Both the position numbers and the translations under genes were made by a program. From positions 1 to 60,782 of the forward strand of contig JAETPU010000018.1 of assembly GCA_021771035.1 (NCBI GenBank): a stretch of 60,782 nucleotides of DNA, given 5' to 3'. This DNA comes from Marvinbryantia formatexigens. GTDB lineage: Bacteria; Bacillota; Clostridia; Oscillospirales; Ruminococcaceae. A model generated the notes under the pieces. That model was given only the letters and a program-made list of their open reading frames with translations, was not told where the DNA came from and ran no database searches. Below, piece after piece: positions 34,550 to 42,801 of the stretch (the first letter of the stretch is position 1; each line of letters opens with the position of its first letter).

Positions 34550-35239
34550 ATGTATTCGGCGCTGATACTGTTCGCCCTGGGAAACCTGTTGTTTTTTGCC
34601 CTGCATATTACAGGGAGCGGCTCCTTTCCCCGTCCGCTCTCTGCCGCCGAGGAGCGGGAATGCCTGGAGAAGATAAAACAGGGGGATCAGGGAGCCAGAA
34701 ATAAATTGGTGGAGCACAACCTTCGCCTGGTGGCCCATATCATCAAAAAATACTATTCGAACCTGCGGGATCAGGACGATTTAATCTCCATCGGGACCAT
34801 CGGGCTGATCAAGGCCGCCTCCACCTTCAATTATGAAAAGGGAACCCGCTTTGCCACCTATGCCTCCCGGTGTATTGAAAACGAAATTCTCATGCACTTC
34901 CGCAACAAGAAGAAAACGGCCCAGGACGTCTACATCAACGACCCCATCGACACCGACAAGGAGGGCAATTCCATCACGCTGATGGACATTGTGGCGGAGG
35001 AGGACCATATCGTTGAGGATTTGGATTTGAAGGTGAAGTCCGAGCAGTTGTACCGGTTTGTGGAGAATTCGCTGGACGCCCGGGAACGCCAGATTATCCG
35101 GATGCGCTATGGGCTGGGCGGGGCGCTGCCGCTGACACAGCGGGAGGTGGCAAAAAAGCTGGATATTTCCCGATCCTATGTGTCCCGGCTGGAATCCAAG
35201 GCCCTGCAAAAGCTGAGGGCCAAGTTTGATAAGGGGTGA
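34550..35239 (+). CDS. sigK: Sporulation sigma factor sigma-K (uninterrupted)
   Basis: Sigma-K drives late mother-cell genes for the coat and cortex. The 229-residue protein has a hydrophobic pro-sequence-like start (LILFALGNLLFFALHITG) followed by PRPLSAAEERECLE, region 2 (EHNLRLVAHIIKKYY, DLISIGTIGLIKAASTF, RFATYASRCIENEILMHFR) and region 4 (TQREVAKKLDISRSYVSRLE). The pro-sequence suggests cleavage by a SpoIVFB-type protease. The gene is one continuous frame, with no skin-type element. ATG 34550 and GTG 34547 are adjacent alternatives with a weak GGA site. Confidence 0.95.
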   Translation: MYSALILFALGNLLFFALHITGSGSFPRPLSAAEERECLEKIKQGDQGARNKLVEHNLRLVAHIIKKYYSNLRDQDDLISIGTIGLIKAASTFNYEKGTRFATYASRCIENEILMHFRNKKKTAQDVYINDPIDTDKEGNSITLMDIVAEEDHIVEDLDLKVKSEQLYRFVENSLDARERQIIRMRYGLGGALPLTQREVAKKLDISRSYVSRLESKALQKLRAKFDKG

Positions 35240-35681
35240 TTGTCCCCTCAGACAGGGGGAACGCCTGGGCGGCTGTTCCGGCTGTGGAAACCCGGAGTTG
35301 CTTTCGGCCCCGCTTGACGGGCGGGGCCCGAGCACAGACGGGGGTTAACCCTGCAAAGGGGGACCGGCGTTGTTTGACTGGGACAGCGAGAGCTGCGTCC
35401 TTCTGTAGTGATCCGGATATAGGCCGTTATGGCGGCTGCCGTGCGCGCGGGAGCCCAATTACGTCCGGGAGTGGTGCCTCGCGGGGCGGATAGCCGAACC
35501 TGAAGGAGGTTTCCCATACAGGATTTGGGCTTCCCCAGGAGAAGGGATTCGGGATCCGGAGAATTCAGCGGGAGGCCCCGGGAACCGCTGTCCGCTTGTA
35601 CGATAGCACTGATGTCATCGGGATTTTGGCTAAAAAAACCGGGATGCGTAGAATAGGGCGCCGGTCTTGGGGAAGTATTCC
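35240..35681. other. Intergenic stretch without a recognised gene
   Basis: About 440 bases between sigK and the dgt promoter. No supported frame, repeat or terminator with a T run was found. Confidence 0.5.
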
Positions 35682-35710
35682 TTGAACAAGGGGGAAGGAA
35701 CCGTTATAAT
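35682..35710 (+). promoter_or_regulatory. dgt promoter
   Basis: TTGAAC (35682-35687), 17-base spacer, perfect TATAAT (35705-35710), 33 bases before the start codon. Confidence 0.78.
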
Positions 35711-35743
35711 GAAGGTGAAAAACATAACGCGGAGGTGAGGCCT

Positions 35744-36985
35744 ATGCGTCCCGGAGCCTTTTCGGCCTTAGCGGCAACGCAGCAGAATCCCAACTGGGAG
35801 GCACTGATCCGGCGTCAAAGCCCCTTGTATGTGCGACAGGACGAGGTGCGCAACGAGTTTGAGCGGGACTATACCCGGATTCTGCACTCCCTGGCCTATC
35901 GCCGCCTCAAGCACAAGACCCAGGTGTTCTACAACATCGAAAACGACCATATCTGTACCAGGATGGAACACGTGCAGCACGTGGATTCGGTGAGCTCCAC
36001 CATCGGAAAGTATCTGGGGCTGAATGTGGATCTCATCCACGCCATCGCCATGGCCCATGATTTGGGACACGCTCCCTTCGGCCATGAGGGGGAGGCGGTG
36101 ATCCAAAAGCTGACCCGCAAGTATTTGGGAAAAAATTTCTGGCATGAGAAAAACGGCCTGTACTTCATCGATAAAATTGAACTCTTAGAGGATGATAACC
36201 GCTGCCGCAGAAATTTAAACCTCACCTATGCCGTGAGGGACGGGGTGATCTCCCACTGCGGGGAGGTGGATGAAAACGGGATTGTCCCCCGGGCTGAGCT
36301 GTTTGATTTGGATACCTTTGGCACCAGCGGGGAATACCAGCCCGCCACCTGGGAGGGCTGTGTGGTTAAAATCGCGGATAAAATTGCCTATCTGGGCCGG
36401 GATATCGAGGACGCCTACCGGCTGCATTTTATGGATTGGGAGCAGCTGCTCACCCTCAAGGGGTTTGCCCAGCGCTATGGGATGAAGACCATTAACACCA
36501 CGGCCCTGATGCACCGGTTTATCCTGGATATCTGCAAAAACAGCAGCCCTCAGGCGGGAATTGCCATGAGCGAGGAATGTCGGCAGATGCTGGACGTCAT
36601 CAAGGAGTTTAACTACCAGGCCATTTACCACAACAAAAAATTCGTGCCCTTTCAGCACTATGTGCAGCTGATTTTATCGGAACTGTTCCAGGTGTGCCTG
36701 GACGCCTACGACGGGGAGAACACCCTGCACGAGCTGCGCCTGCGCAATAAGGTGTATCCCAGCCTGATGAATGAGTTTTCCTCCTGGCTGGCGGCCTACT
36801 GTACCTTCGATTATCAGGGGCCGGCCTTCAAGTGGGCTGCGAAGATAGGGCGCAAGAGTAAAAACGAAAAGATTTACGGAAGGCTTCAGACCCGGGAGCT
36901 CTACATCCAGGCCATTCTGGACTACCTGTCCGGTATGACGGACCGCTATGCCATCGAACTATTCCAGGAGCTGATCCGGTACTGA
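35744..36985 (+). CDS. dgt: Deoxyguanosinetriphosphate triphosphohydrolase-like HD-domain protein
   Basis: These enzymes split dNTPs into nucleoside and triphosphate. The 413-residue protein has FERDYTRILHSLAYRRLKHKTQVF, the metal-binding H...HD motif (TRMEHVQHVDSVS, then HAIAMAHDLGHAPFGHEGE), and KIADKIAYLGRDIEDA with the last Asp of the HD site. Length fits the family. ATG 35744 is chosen because GGAGG lies 8 bases upstream; the GTG at 35735 sits inside that site. It has its own promoter. A family B repeat pair begins 51 bases after the stop. Confidence 0.92.
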   Translation: MRPGAFSALAATQQNPNWEALIRRQSPLYVRQDEVRNEFERDYTRILHSLAYRRLKHKTQVFYNIENDHICTRMEHVQHVDSVSSTIGKYLGLNVDLIHAIAMAHDLGHAPFGHEGEAVIQKLTRKYLGKNFWHEKNGLYFIDKIELLEDDNRCRRNLNLTYAVRDGVISHCGEVDENGIVPRAELFDLDTFGTSGEYQPATWEGCVVKIADKIAYLGRDIEDAYRLHFMDWEQLLTLKGFAQRYGMKTINTTALMHRFILDICKNSSPQAGIAMSEECRQMLDVIKEFNYQAIYHNKKFVPFQHYVQLILSELFQVCLDAYDGENTLHELRLRNKVYPSLMNEFSSWLAAYCTFDYQGPAFKWAAKIGRKSKNEKIYGRLQTRELYIQAILDYLSGMTDRYAIELFQELIRY

Positions 36986-37036
36986 GGCACAGAAAGTTTC
37001 CCCATAGCTGCCGCCGGGCTGTTAACTGGGAAAAAA

Positions 37037-37351
37037 TGTGGTACAATGTTCATGTAGGATGTGAATATGCAATCATCTTCGATAATGCAATCATCTTCAA
37101 TGATTGGGGGAGTTTCGCTCACCGGCCTGAAGGTATGGCCGGTGTTTGGCAAAGCCAAACCGCGAAACGTCCCGGTTGGTTCTAAAATTGTGGTACAATG
37201 TTCACACAGAGTGTGAACATGCAATCATCTTCGATAATGCAATCATCTTCGATGATTGGGGGAGTTTCGCTCACCGGCCTGAAGGTGTGGCCGGTGTTTG
37301 GCAAAGCCAAAGCGCGAAACGTCCCGGTTGGTTCTAAAATTGTGGTATAAT
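37037..37351 (+). repeat. Repeat family B, two tandem 152-base units plus a third start
   Basis: Units at 37037-37188 and 37189-37340 are about 95 percent alike by eye, and a third start motif TGTGGTATAAT follows (37341-37351). In unit 2 the outer stem GTTTCGC / GCGAAAC (37264-37270 with 37314-37320) encloses CACCGGCC / GGCCGGTG (37272-37296) and TTTGGC / GCCAAA (37297-37311) with no spare base between them. Before it lie GTTCAC..GTGAAC and CAATCATC-TTC-GATGATTG palindromes and a direct repeat AATGCAATCATCTTCGAT. Bases 37352-37600 up to the next gene show nothing else. Confidence 0.85.
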
Positions 37352-37600
37352 AAGGACAGGACCCGGAGACGGGCTTTGCGGGCGTCTTGGCCCGGGGCAG
37401 GACGGCTTTCCGGGGATGGGAGGGTTTCCCCAGCCTGCGGCGCGCCATCGGGAACGGCCCTGGGCATACAGGGGGCCGGTGGGTTTCCCCGCCGGGCGAA
37501 TTCCGGGCTTGCGGCTGTCGAGGCAGAACTCAGTCCCCGTTAGCCGCAAGGCTGCCCTCACAGGGACACGAAAATATGGAATAGGTGGGAGTCATAAGCC

Positions 37601-38173
37601 ATGCCGTTTAAAATTTCTGTAGTGACGGGAGCCCCGGTTTGGGATACGCTTCCCGTGGCAAAAATTACGAACTATCCCTTTGAGACAGCGGCTTTCAAGC
37701 CCTTTGCCCACGTGAGGGCCTGCCTCAACGAGGAGGGGCTGCAGCTGCGGCTGCTGGCCTTTGAGACCAAGAAACGCCCAGAGAGCTACCTGCAGGCCAG
37801 TTTTTCCCCGGTGAGCTGCCCCAGGCGTCTGGATGTACAGGTATTTGCCGACGGAGCCCTGCGGGTATTGCAATCCCGGGAGGGAGAGCCTGCCGGAGAG
37901 CTTGCCTCCCATGGGGTGCGGGCGGTTCCCTTCGAAGGGGAGGACCTGGAGGGCGTCTACTGGGGCGCGCTGGTGAGCCTGGAGCTCTCCTGGCTGCAGG
38001 GGCAGTTCCCGGAGGTTTCCTGGCGGGCCGGCGGGGAAATCCGCGGGAACTTTTATAAGGCGTGCACCGCCCCGGATTTTGCTCATATCGGCTGCTATGC
38101 CCCGACTCCGAGCCAGGTGGACCAGATAGAGGACGAAAAACAGTTTCAGACGTTTCCCCTTGTGGCCTATTGA
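37601..38173 (+). CDS. CBM9-like (carbohydrate-binding family 9-like) protein
   Basis: The 190-residue protein is mostly predicted beta strand, with HVRACLNEEGLQLRLLAFE near the start and GEIRGNFYKACTAPDFAHIGCY near the end. The latter resembles the GNFYKCGD..HFG segment of bacterial CBM9-like proteins, which are related to xylan-binding modules and usually lack a known substrate. There is no signal peptide and no catalytic domain. The ATG at 37601 follows GGTGGGAG. A tiny membrane protein gene follows after 43 bases. Transcription may come from the extended -10 at the end of the family B array. Confidence 0.6.
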   Translation: MPFKISVVTGAPVWDTLPVAKITNYPFETAAFKPFAHVRACLNEEGLQLRLLAFETKKRPESYLQASFSPVSCPRRLDVQVFADGALRVLQSREGEPAGELASHGVRAVPFEGEDLEGVYWGALVSLELSWLQGQFPEVSWRAGGEIRGNFYKACTAPDFAHIGCYAPTPSQVDQIEDEKQFQTFPLVAY

Positions 38174-38216
38174 TGCAGGCTTCCACGGGAGAAACCGGAA
38201 TGAAGGAGGATTTGCC

Positions 38217-38372
38217 ATGAAGACATTTGCCAAAATACTAGTATTACTGGCTGCCAGCACTGCCGCCGTTGTGGCGCTGGGGGCGCTGATCCGGCTGCTG
38301 TTTGCGCAAAATCCGCTGAGGAAGTATATCTCCTGCGACGCACAGGATGAGGACAACCCCTGGGAAGACTGA
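38217..38372 (+). CDS. Very small single-helix membrane protein
   Basis: A 51-residue protein with basic start MKTFAK, one membrane helix (about 6-28) and an acidic tail ending DEDNPWED. AAGGAGG lies 7 bases before the ATG, an excellent ribosome site, so translation is likely although no family is recognised. It probably shares a transcript with the CBM9-like gene upstream. Confidence 0.6.
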   Translation: MKTFAKILVLLAASTAAVVALGALIRLLFAQNPLRKYISCDAQDEDNPWED

Positions 38373-38373
38373 C

Positions 38374-38738
38374 AGGGTACATGGACCGGAGATGTCACTG
38401 CAAAAGGCGTCTCTGCGGCCGTGAAGGAAAGCGGCATTCCCTGCCCATTGCGGAAGTTGTGTTTCTCAGCCATGTACGTTCATTTTCGCCGCCGCTTGAG
38501 GAAACGCAACATATTCTTCGGATACACGTTTCCGCCATACTATATTGAAACGGTTGGGAAGGAAAGCTCCGCTTTCGTTTCTGTGCTATAATAACCTCAC
38601 GCCGTGAACGGAAGCAAAGCATCAGGCTGCGTAGTTGAGAATCAAGTTCTAAACAACAGAGAGGACATGGAAGCAGTTTTGAATGAAAGCCCCGCGTGCC
38701 TTTTTATGCCGTCATAAGTTAAAAAAGGGGGGAGTACC
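38374..38738 (+). promoter_or_regulatory. Gap with a probable promoter for the SGNH hydrolase gene
   Basis: A perfect TATAAT (38587-38592) with TG one base upstream forms an extended -10 about 150 bases before the SGNH start; the -35 is weak. Just before it lies GGAAAGC / GCTTTC, a small hairpin. The rest of this 365-base gap shows no gene. Confidence 0.4.
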
Positions 38739-39362
38739 ATGCCGTTTACCTATCAAGATCATGTAACTGGAACGACGCTTGAAACGTACGAGTGGGACAA
38801 CATCTGGTGGGAACACGCACCTGATAAAGAAACGCCTCGCATTTTAGCAATCGGCGACTCAATTTCCTGCGGCTGGCGCGGAGTGTTAAACCGCATCTTG
38901 GACGGAAAAATGTATGTCGACGGATTCGGCAGCTCCAAGGCGCTCGACAACCCACAGCTTCTGCCCTCAATCTCGCTGATGGCATCCCAGCAGCCGCAAT
39001 GCCAGATCGTGCTGTTTAACAATGGCCTGCACGGCTTTCACCTGACCACCGGGCAATATCAGGCGCACTATACGACTGTGCTGCAAACGATAAAAAAACA
39101 ATTCGCACAGCAGAAAGTATTTGTGCTTTTAACCACCCCGGTATATGATGTTGCCGTCAATCCCCCCGTTTTAGCCGAGCGTACCAAGCTTGTTACAGCG
39201 CGTAATCAGGCGGCGCTCGAAGTTGCAGCAAGCTTGGATATCCCGGTGATTGATCTGTACACCGCTGTCATATCCCATCCAGAGCATTTTACGGATGGCG
39301 TACATTTGACAGAGGACGGCTATACACTTTTGGCAAACACCATTTTAGACGCAATAAAATAA
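38739..39362 (+). CDS. SGNH/GDSL-type hydrolase (probable esterase)
   Basis: The 207-residue protein has the SGNH blocks ILAIGDSISCGWRG (Ser nucleophile), FNNGLHGFH (Asn of block III) and DGVHLTEDGY (Asp-x-x-His). The GHG-type block II is weak. Cytoplasmic by lack of a signal peptide. Likely roles are removal of acyl groups from sugars or lipids. AAGGGGGGAG precedes the ATG. Its base use is closer to 48-50 percent GC and uses more A/T third positions than neighbours, which hints at separate ancestry. A perfect terminator follows. Confidence 0.85.
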   Translation: MPFTYQDHVTGTTLETYEWDNIWWEHAPDKETPRILAIGDSISCGWRGVLNRILDGKMYVDGFGSSKALDNPQLLPSISLMASQQPQCQIVLFNNGLHGFHLTTGQYQAHYTTVLQTIKKQFAQQKVFVLLTTPVYDVAVNPPVLAERTKLVTARNQAALEVAASLDIPVIDLYTAVISHPEHFTDGVHLTEDGYTLLANTILDAIK

Positions 39363-39363
39363 C

Positions 39364-39396
39364 AAAACCGGCAGACTAAACTCTGCCGGTTTTTTG
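39364..39396 (+). terminator. Terminator of the SGNH hydrolase gene
   Basis: A 12-bp stem AAAACCGGCAGA / TCTGCCGGTTTT with a 6-base loop and a T run. Confidence 0.92.
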
Positions 39397-39422
39397 TGCA
39401 ATTACAGCGATAGGGACTTAGC

Positions 39423-39953
39423 TTATTTGGCGGTGAACTCCTGGCTGTAGATTTCGGAGCCGTCCTTATCCAGGTAACGGACAACAACGATGGGATCGTC
39501 TACGTTGACAGCGGTTTTCAGCATGGAAGCCACATTCTCAAACGTGGAGGCCTCAGCGTCCAGGCCGGCCTTCAATGTATCGGCGGCGCCGGAGAGGTCG
39601 ATGTCGGTTTTGAAGGTGTAGGTGTAGATCAAGTGCACATCGTCACCGGTGATCTCCATGCTCATTTCGTCGCTTTCCAGCTGATCCTTCATGGTCTGCA
39701 TCTGAGCCTGCATCGCGTCGGAAGCAACAAACTCGCTGACCGTGTTATACTTCAGAGAGGATTGGCTGCTGGAGCTTTCGCTGGCAGAGGACTCCTGGGA
39801 GCTGCTCTGGGTAGAACTGCTCTGAGAGGAGCTGCTGGAAGAATCGTTTCCGGAAGAACTGGTGCCGTTATCTTTGGATTTGCAGGCGGCCATAGAGAAG
39901 GCCATCACAGCAACCAAAGCCGCGCTCAGCACAAAAGAAAGTGCCTTTTTCAT
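39423..39953 (-). CDS. Putative lipoprotein, DUF4854-like
   Basis: The 176-residue protein starts with a lipoprotein signal (MKKALSFVLSAALVAVMAF followed by SMAACKS, lipid-modified Cys about residue 24). Then comes a long Ser/Gln/Glu-rich spacer (about 30-65) and a small domain with YNTVSEFVASDAMQAQM and a VVVRYLDKDGSEIYSQEF strand pair, matching extracellular clostridial proteins I know as DUF4854. Function unknown. GGAGGG precedes the ATG. It is a single leftward gene. Confidence 0.78.
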   Translation of the reverse strand: MKKALSFVLSAALVAVMAFSMAACKSKDNGTSSSGNDSSSSSSQSSSTQSSSQESSASESSSSQSSLKYNTVSEFVASDAMQAQMQTMKDQLESDEMSMEITGDDVHLIYTYTFKTDIDLSGAADTLKAGLDAEASTFENVASMLKTAVNVDDPIVVVRYLDKDGSEIYSQEFTAK

Positions 39954-40055
39954 GGTTGTTTCCCTCCATCTTGCTTGTTTGCAAAAGATAATGACAGAAA
40001 TCAGGATTGATTTCTATAGAGCAGTTTACTCATTTTTAAAGCCCTTGTCAAATGT

Positions 40056-40081
40056 AAAAAGCCCCCAGAAGCGGGGGCTTT
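40056..40081 (-). terminator. Terminator downstream of tspO (minus strand)
   Basis: A stem AAAGCCCCC / GGGGGCTTT is followed on the minus strand by TTTTT, about 130 bases past the tspO stop. Confidence 0.8.
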
Positions 40082-40213
40082 CGAGGGCAAGCGGGCTCGA
40101 TTTTGTCGCTTTTGCCGAGGCTAAGCAGGTTATTTTCATCAAGGGAAACAAAATTATCCGCGTTAGAACAGGAAATCCGGTGAAAGATTAAGAATATTTA
40201 AAAATTTCAAGAT

Positions 40214-40690
40214 TTACCGGTTCAAGAGCCAAACGCCTGCATTCAGGTAGGCCGCAAAGGCCAGCCACAGCAAATAGGGCACCTGAAGCCAGGCGGCTGT
40301 GGGAGAGAGTTGGGCGAAGAACACAGTCATGGTGATAGCCAGCGCCAGCAACAGCAGCAGCCAGAGAAAGGAGAAAAAGTACGCTTGCAGCCCGAAGAAG
40401 AGAAAGGGCCAGAGCAGGTTGACTGCCAGCTGCAGGGCAAATACCAGGATGGCGCCGCTGCGCTGAGGAGTCCCCGGGCTGCTGCGCCACACCATGGCGG
40501 CGCCAATCCCCATGAGCAGGTACAAAAGCGTCCATACAATGGGGAATACAATCCCCGGAGGGGACGCCGGCGGCTTTTGCAGCTGGGTATAGGTTTCAAA
40601 GGAATTCCGAACCAAAAGGCCTGCGGCCGAGCCGCTGATAAGGGTGAGGGCGATAAACCCAGCATAGGGTTTCAGGGCGTTTTTCTTCAT
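40214..40690 (-). CDS. tspO: TspO/MBR family membrane protein
   Basis: TspO proteins are five-helix membrane proteins that bind porphyrins and similar ligands; their role in anaerobes is unclear. The 158-residue product has five hydrophobic segments and the signature PPASPPGIVFPIVWTLLYLL, followed by LAVNLLWPFLFFG and the closing AAYLNAGVWLLN. The ATG at 40690 has only a moderate AAAAGG site about 12 bases upstream, but the family length and first helix support it. It follows the YoaK-type gene in the same direction, after a 300-base gap. Confidence 0.9.
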   Translation of the reverse strand: MKKNALKPYAGFIALTLISGSAAGLLVRNSFETYTQLQKPPASPPGIVFPIVWTLLYLLMGIGAAMVWRSSPGTPQRSGAILVFALQLAVNLLWPFLFFGLQAYFFSFLWLLLLLALAITMTVFFAQLSPTAAWLQVPYLLWLAFAAYLNAGVWLLNR

Positions 40691-40991
40691 AAAGATCCCG
40701 ACCTTTTTGAGATAATGATAGGATTCGTTGGCTGATTTTTCACACAAGCCAGCAACCCGCCGGCTGGTGACCGCGGGCTTCCTGTATGGAGCATACCGCA
40801 TCGACCGGGAGAAAAGAAGCCTTTTTTGTCGTTGAGGGGTCGCTGCCTGAACGATTGTGTTCCCCGCAGGGGGATTCGATGATACGGGTACCCCCTCACC
40901 TTTTACGCGGGCAAATCCCGGGCTTGGGGATTCGGATTGACGAAAGCCTGCGGCAGCAGGGCTTCTATGCCTTTGTGGCGGACAGCCCGGC
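40691..40991. other. Gap between tspO and the YoaK-type gene
   Basis: About 300 bases with no supported gene. An imperfect long-range pairing GAGGGG ... CCCCCTC (about 40835-40900) could fold in a transcript, but matches no regulatory RNA I know. Confidence 0.4.
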
Positions 40992-41669
40992 TTATGCCTG
41001 GGGAGAGGCCTCCTCCTGGATAAACATGATGAGAAGCCCGATGAGCAGCAGGCCCGCCGGGATCCAGATGGAGAGAGCGCCAAGCCGGATGGAGCAGACG
41101 GCGCCTATGGCGGCGCCCACGGCAAAAATGGCAATCAGTTCATAGTAGTGCAGGCAGCGGCGCAGCAGCTGGGGATCCCGGTTCAGCAGGTATTGGCTCA
41201 GCGACTGGGTTCCGCTGCGCATATTGCCGATGCACATGGTGGTGGCGCAGGGATATCCCCGGAATTTTGGAAAGCTGTTCACCTGCATGGCGCAGGCAAA
41301 GGACAGCAGCACATTGGAGAGCGTATCCAAGGACGGGGGCATCAGCCCCGCGGCGGCGAGAAGCAGGATTTCCAGGGCCAGGACGATCTGCCGCCAATGG
41401 AGCCTGTGCAGACGGGTATACCGGTACCGGACCAGCTCCGCCAAAAACACGCCGCCCATAAAGGCCAGCAGGGGAAACAGGTAGCGCAGGCAGTTTCCCC
41501 AGCTGCCCATGGCGGCGTTTTGGCCCAGCAGGACAATGTTTCCTGTCTGGGCGTTGGCGAATACATGGCCCCGGCAGTTATAGGAATAGGCGTCCTGAAA
41601 TCCGCCTGCCAGGGTGAGCAGTACCGCGAGGATCATGGATTCCGACATCTGCCGGCGGGCTTTTTGCAT
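40992..41669 (-). CDS. YoaK/DUF1275 family membrane protein
   Basis: The 225-residue protein has about six membrane helices and the family motifs GGFQDAYSYNCRGHVFANAQTGNIVLLG and QVNSFPKFRGYPCATTMCIGNMRSG (quoted in part). DUF1275 proteins are widespread and their function is unknown. The ATG has GAGGAG upstream. It precedes tspO on the same strand and may share a transcript with it. Confidence 0.88.
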   Translation of the reverse strand: MQKARRQMSESMILAVLLTLAGGFQDAYSYNCRGHVFANAQTGNIVLLGQNAAMGSWGNCLRYLFPLLAFMGGVFLAELVRYRYTRLHRLHWRQIVLALEILLLAAAGLMPPSLDTLSNVLLSFACAMQVNSFPKFRGYPCATTMCIGNMRSGTQSLSQYLLNRDPQLLRRCLHYYELIAIFAVGAAIGAVCSIRLGALSIWIPAGLLLIGLLIMFIQEEASPQA

Positions 41670-42023
41670 GGTCTGTCAGCTCCTCTTACAGTTTGTCCGG
41701 ATTTTATTATAATCCAAAACCAGGGGAGCTCAACCGGCCAGGCGCGAATTTCGGTGATTTTCCCGAATGTCCCCGGGAGAATCCGCCGCTTTTGTGCAGA
41801 ATCGAATCTATGAGCGGGGCTGAAATTGAGTCCGGTGTTCCGAACCTGAATATCTGGTATTTTCATCCCGGACGGGTGCGCAGGCGGATGGGGAACTTTC
41901 ACAGAGCCGATGGATAAGCGGATCTTAGGCGGTTTGGAGGCGATGCGACACACGGCGGCACTGGGGAACCACAGCTGCCCATTGGGCGGGCAGGTTTTCC
42001 CAAGGAGTCTCTTGGGAGGATAG

Positions 42024-42058
42024 AAAAAACCCGTACCGCAGGCTGTGTGCGGTACGGG
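42024..42058 (-). terminator. Terminator of the ABC ATPase gene
   Basis: An 11-bp stem CCCGTACCGCA / TGCGGTACGGG, followed on the minus strand by six T residues. Confidence 0.92.
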
Positions 42059-42079
42059 CGAGGCAGGGGATTTGCCGCT

Positions 42080-42787
42080 TTACCATTCAATCAGGGAGAC
42101 ATCCATGGGATGCTCGTTAATCTCGATAGAATCGATTTTTCCGCTTTTGACATGGATCACCTTGTCCCCCATGGGAGCCAGGGCCAGGTTGTGCGTAATG
42201 ACGATAACTGTAATACCGTTTTTGCGGCAGGTATCCTGCAGCAGCTTTAAAATGGCCTTGCCGGTGTTGTAGTCCAGGGCGCCGGTGGGCTCGTCGCACA
42301 GCAGCAGCTTGGGGTTCTTGGCCAGGGCCCGGGCAATGGCTACCCGCTGCTGTTCCCCGCCGGAGAGCTGGGAGGGAAAATTATCCCGGCGCTGGGCCAG
42401 GCCCACCTGCTGGATCACCTGCTCCACATCCAGCGGATCCCGGCAGATCTGAGTGGCCAGTTCCACGTTTTCCAGCGCGGTAAGATTTTGAACCAGGTTA
42501 TAAAATTGAAAGACAAAGCCCACGTCATAGCGCCGGTAGGTGATGAGCTCCTTGGAGGTATACCGGCTGATTTCCTGTCCATCCACAAAAATTCTGCCGG
42601 AGGACAGGGAATCCATCCCGCCCAGGATATTTAAAATGGTACTCTTGCCCGCGCCGCTGGCTCCGGCAATGATGACGAATTCCCCCTTATCAATGGAGAA
42701 ATTGACCCCATCCAGGGCGGGGATTTCCACTTCCCCCATGTGATAGACCTTTTTGACATCCTCAAACTGGATATATGCCTGCTGCAT
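42080..42787 (-). CDS. ABC transporter ATP-binding protein, MacB/LolD/YknY type
   Basis: The 235-residue ATPase has Walker [10 protein letters not shown], the Q-loop [21 protein letters not shown], signature [14 protein letters not shown], Walker [13 protein letters not shown] and the switch His in VIVITHN. The QFYNLxxNLTAxENV pattern is typical of the group that works with FtsX/MacB-like permeases to export peptides or lipoproteins. No permease gene adjoins it, which is unusual; the partner must be elsewhere or has been lost. It lies 14 bases behind an alpha/beta hydrolase gene, so the two are co-transcribed. A perfect terminator follows. Confidence 0.93.
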   Translation of the reverse strand: MQQAYIQFEDVKKVYHMGEVEIPALDGVNFSIDKGEFVIIAGASGAGKSTILNILGGMDSLSSGRIFVDGQEISRYTSKELITYRRYDVGFVFQFYNLVQNLTALENVELATQICRDPLDVEQVIQQVGLAQRRDNFPSQLSGGEQQRVAIARALAKNPKLLLCDEPTGALDYNTGKAILKLLQDTCRKNGITVIVITHNLALAPMGDKVIHVKSGKIDSIEINEHPMDVSLIEW

Positions 42788-42801
42788 TTCTGTAATTCCT
42801 C

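Noticed and set aside
37037-37340. CRISPR array
   Set aside because: There are only two 152-base units, nearly identical throughout, with no short repeat and unique spacer pattern and no cas gene.
39862-40191. 109-codon + strand frame ending in GNKIIRVRTGNPVKD
   Set aside because: Mostly antisense to the lipoprotein gene and runs through a terminator hairpin; no ribosome site.
40735-40900. Riboswitch in front of tspO
   Set aside because: Only one weak long-range pairing; nothing matches a known aptamer.
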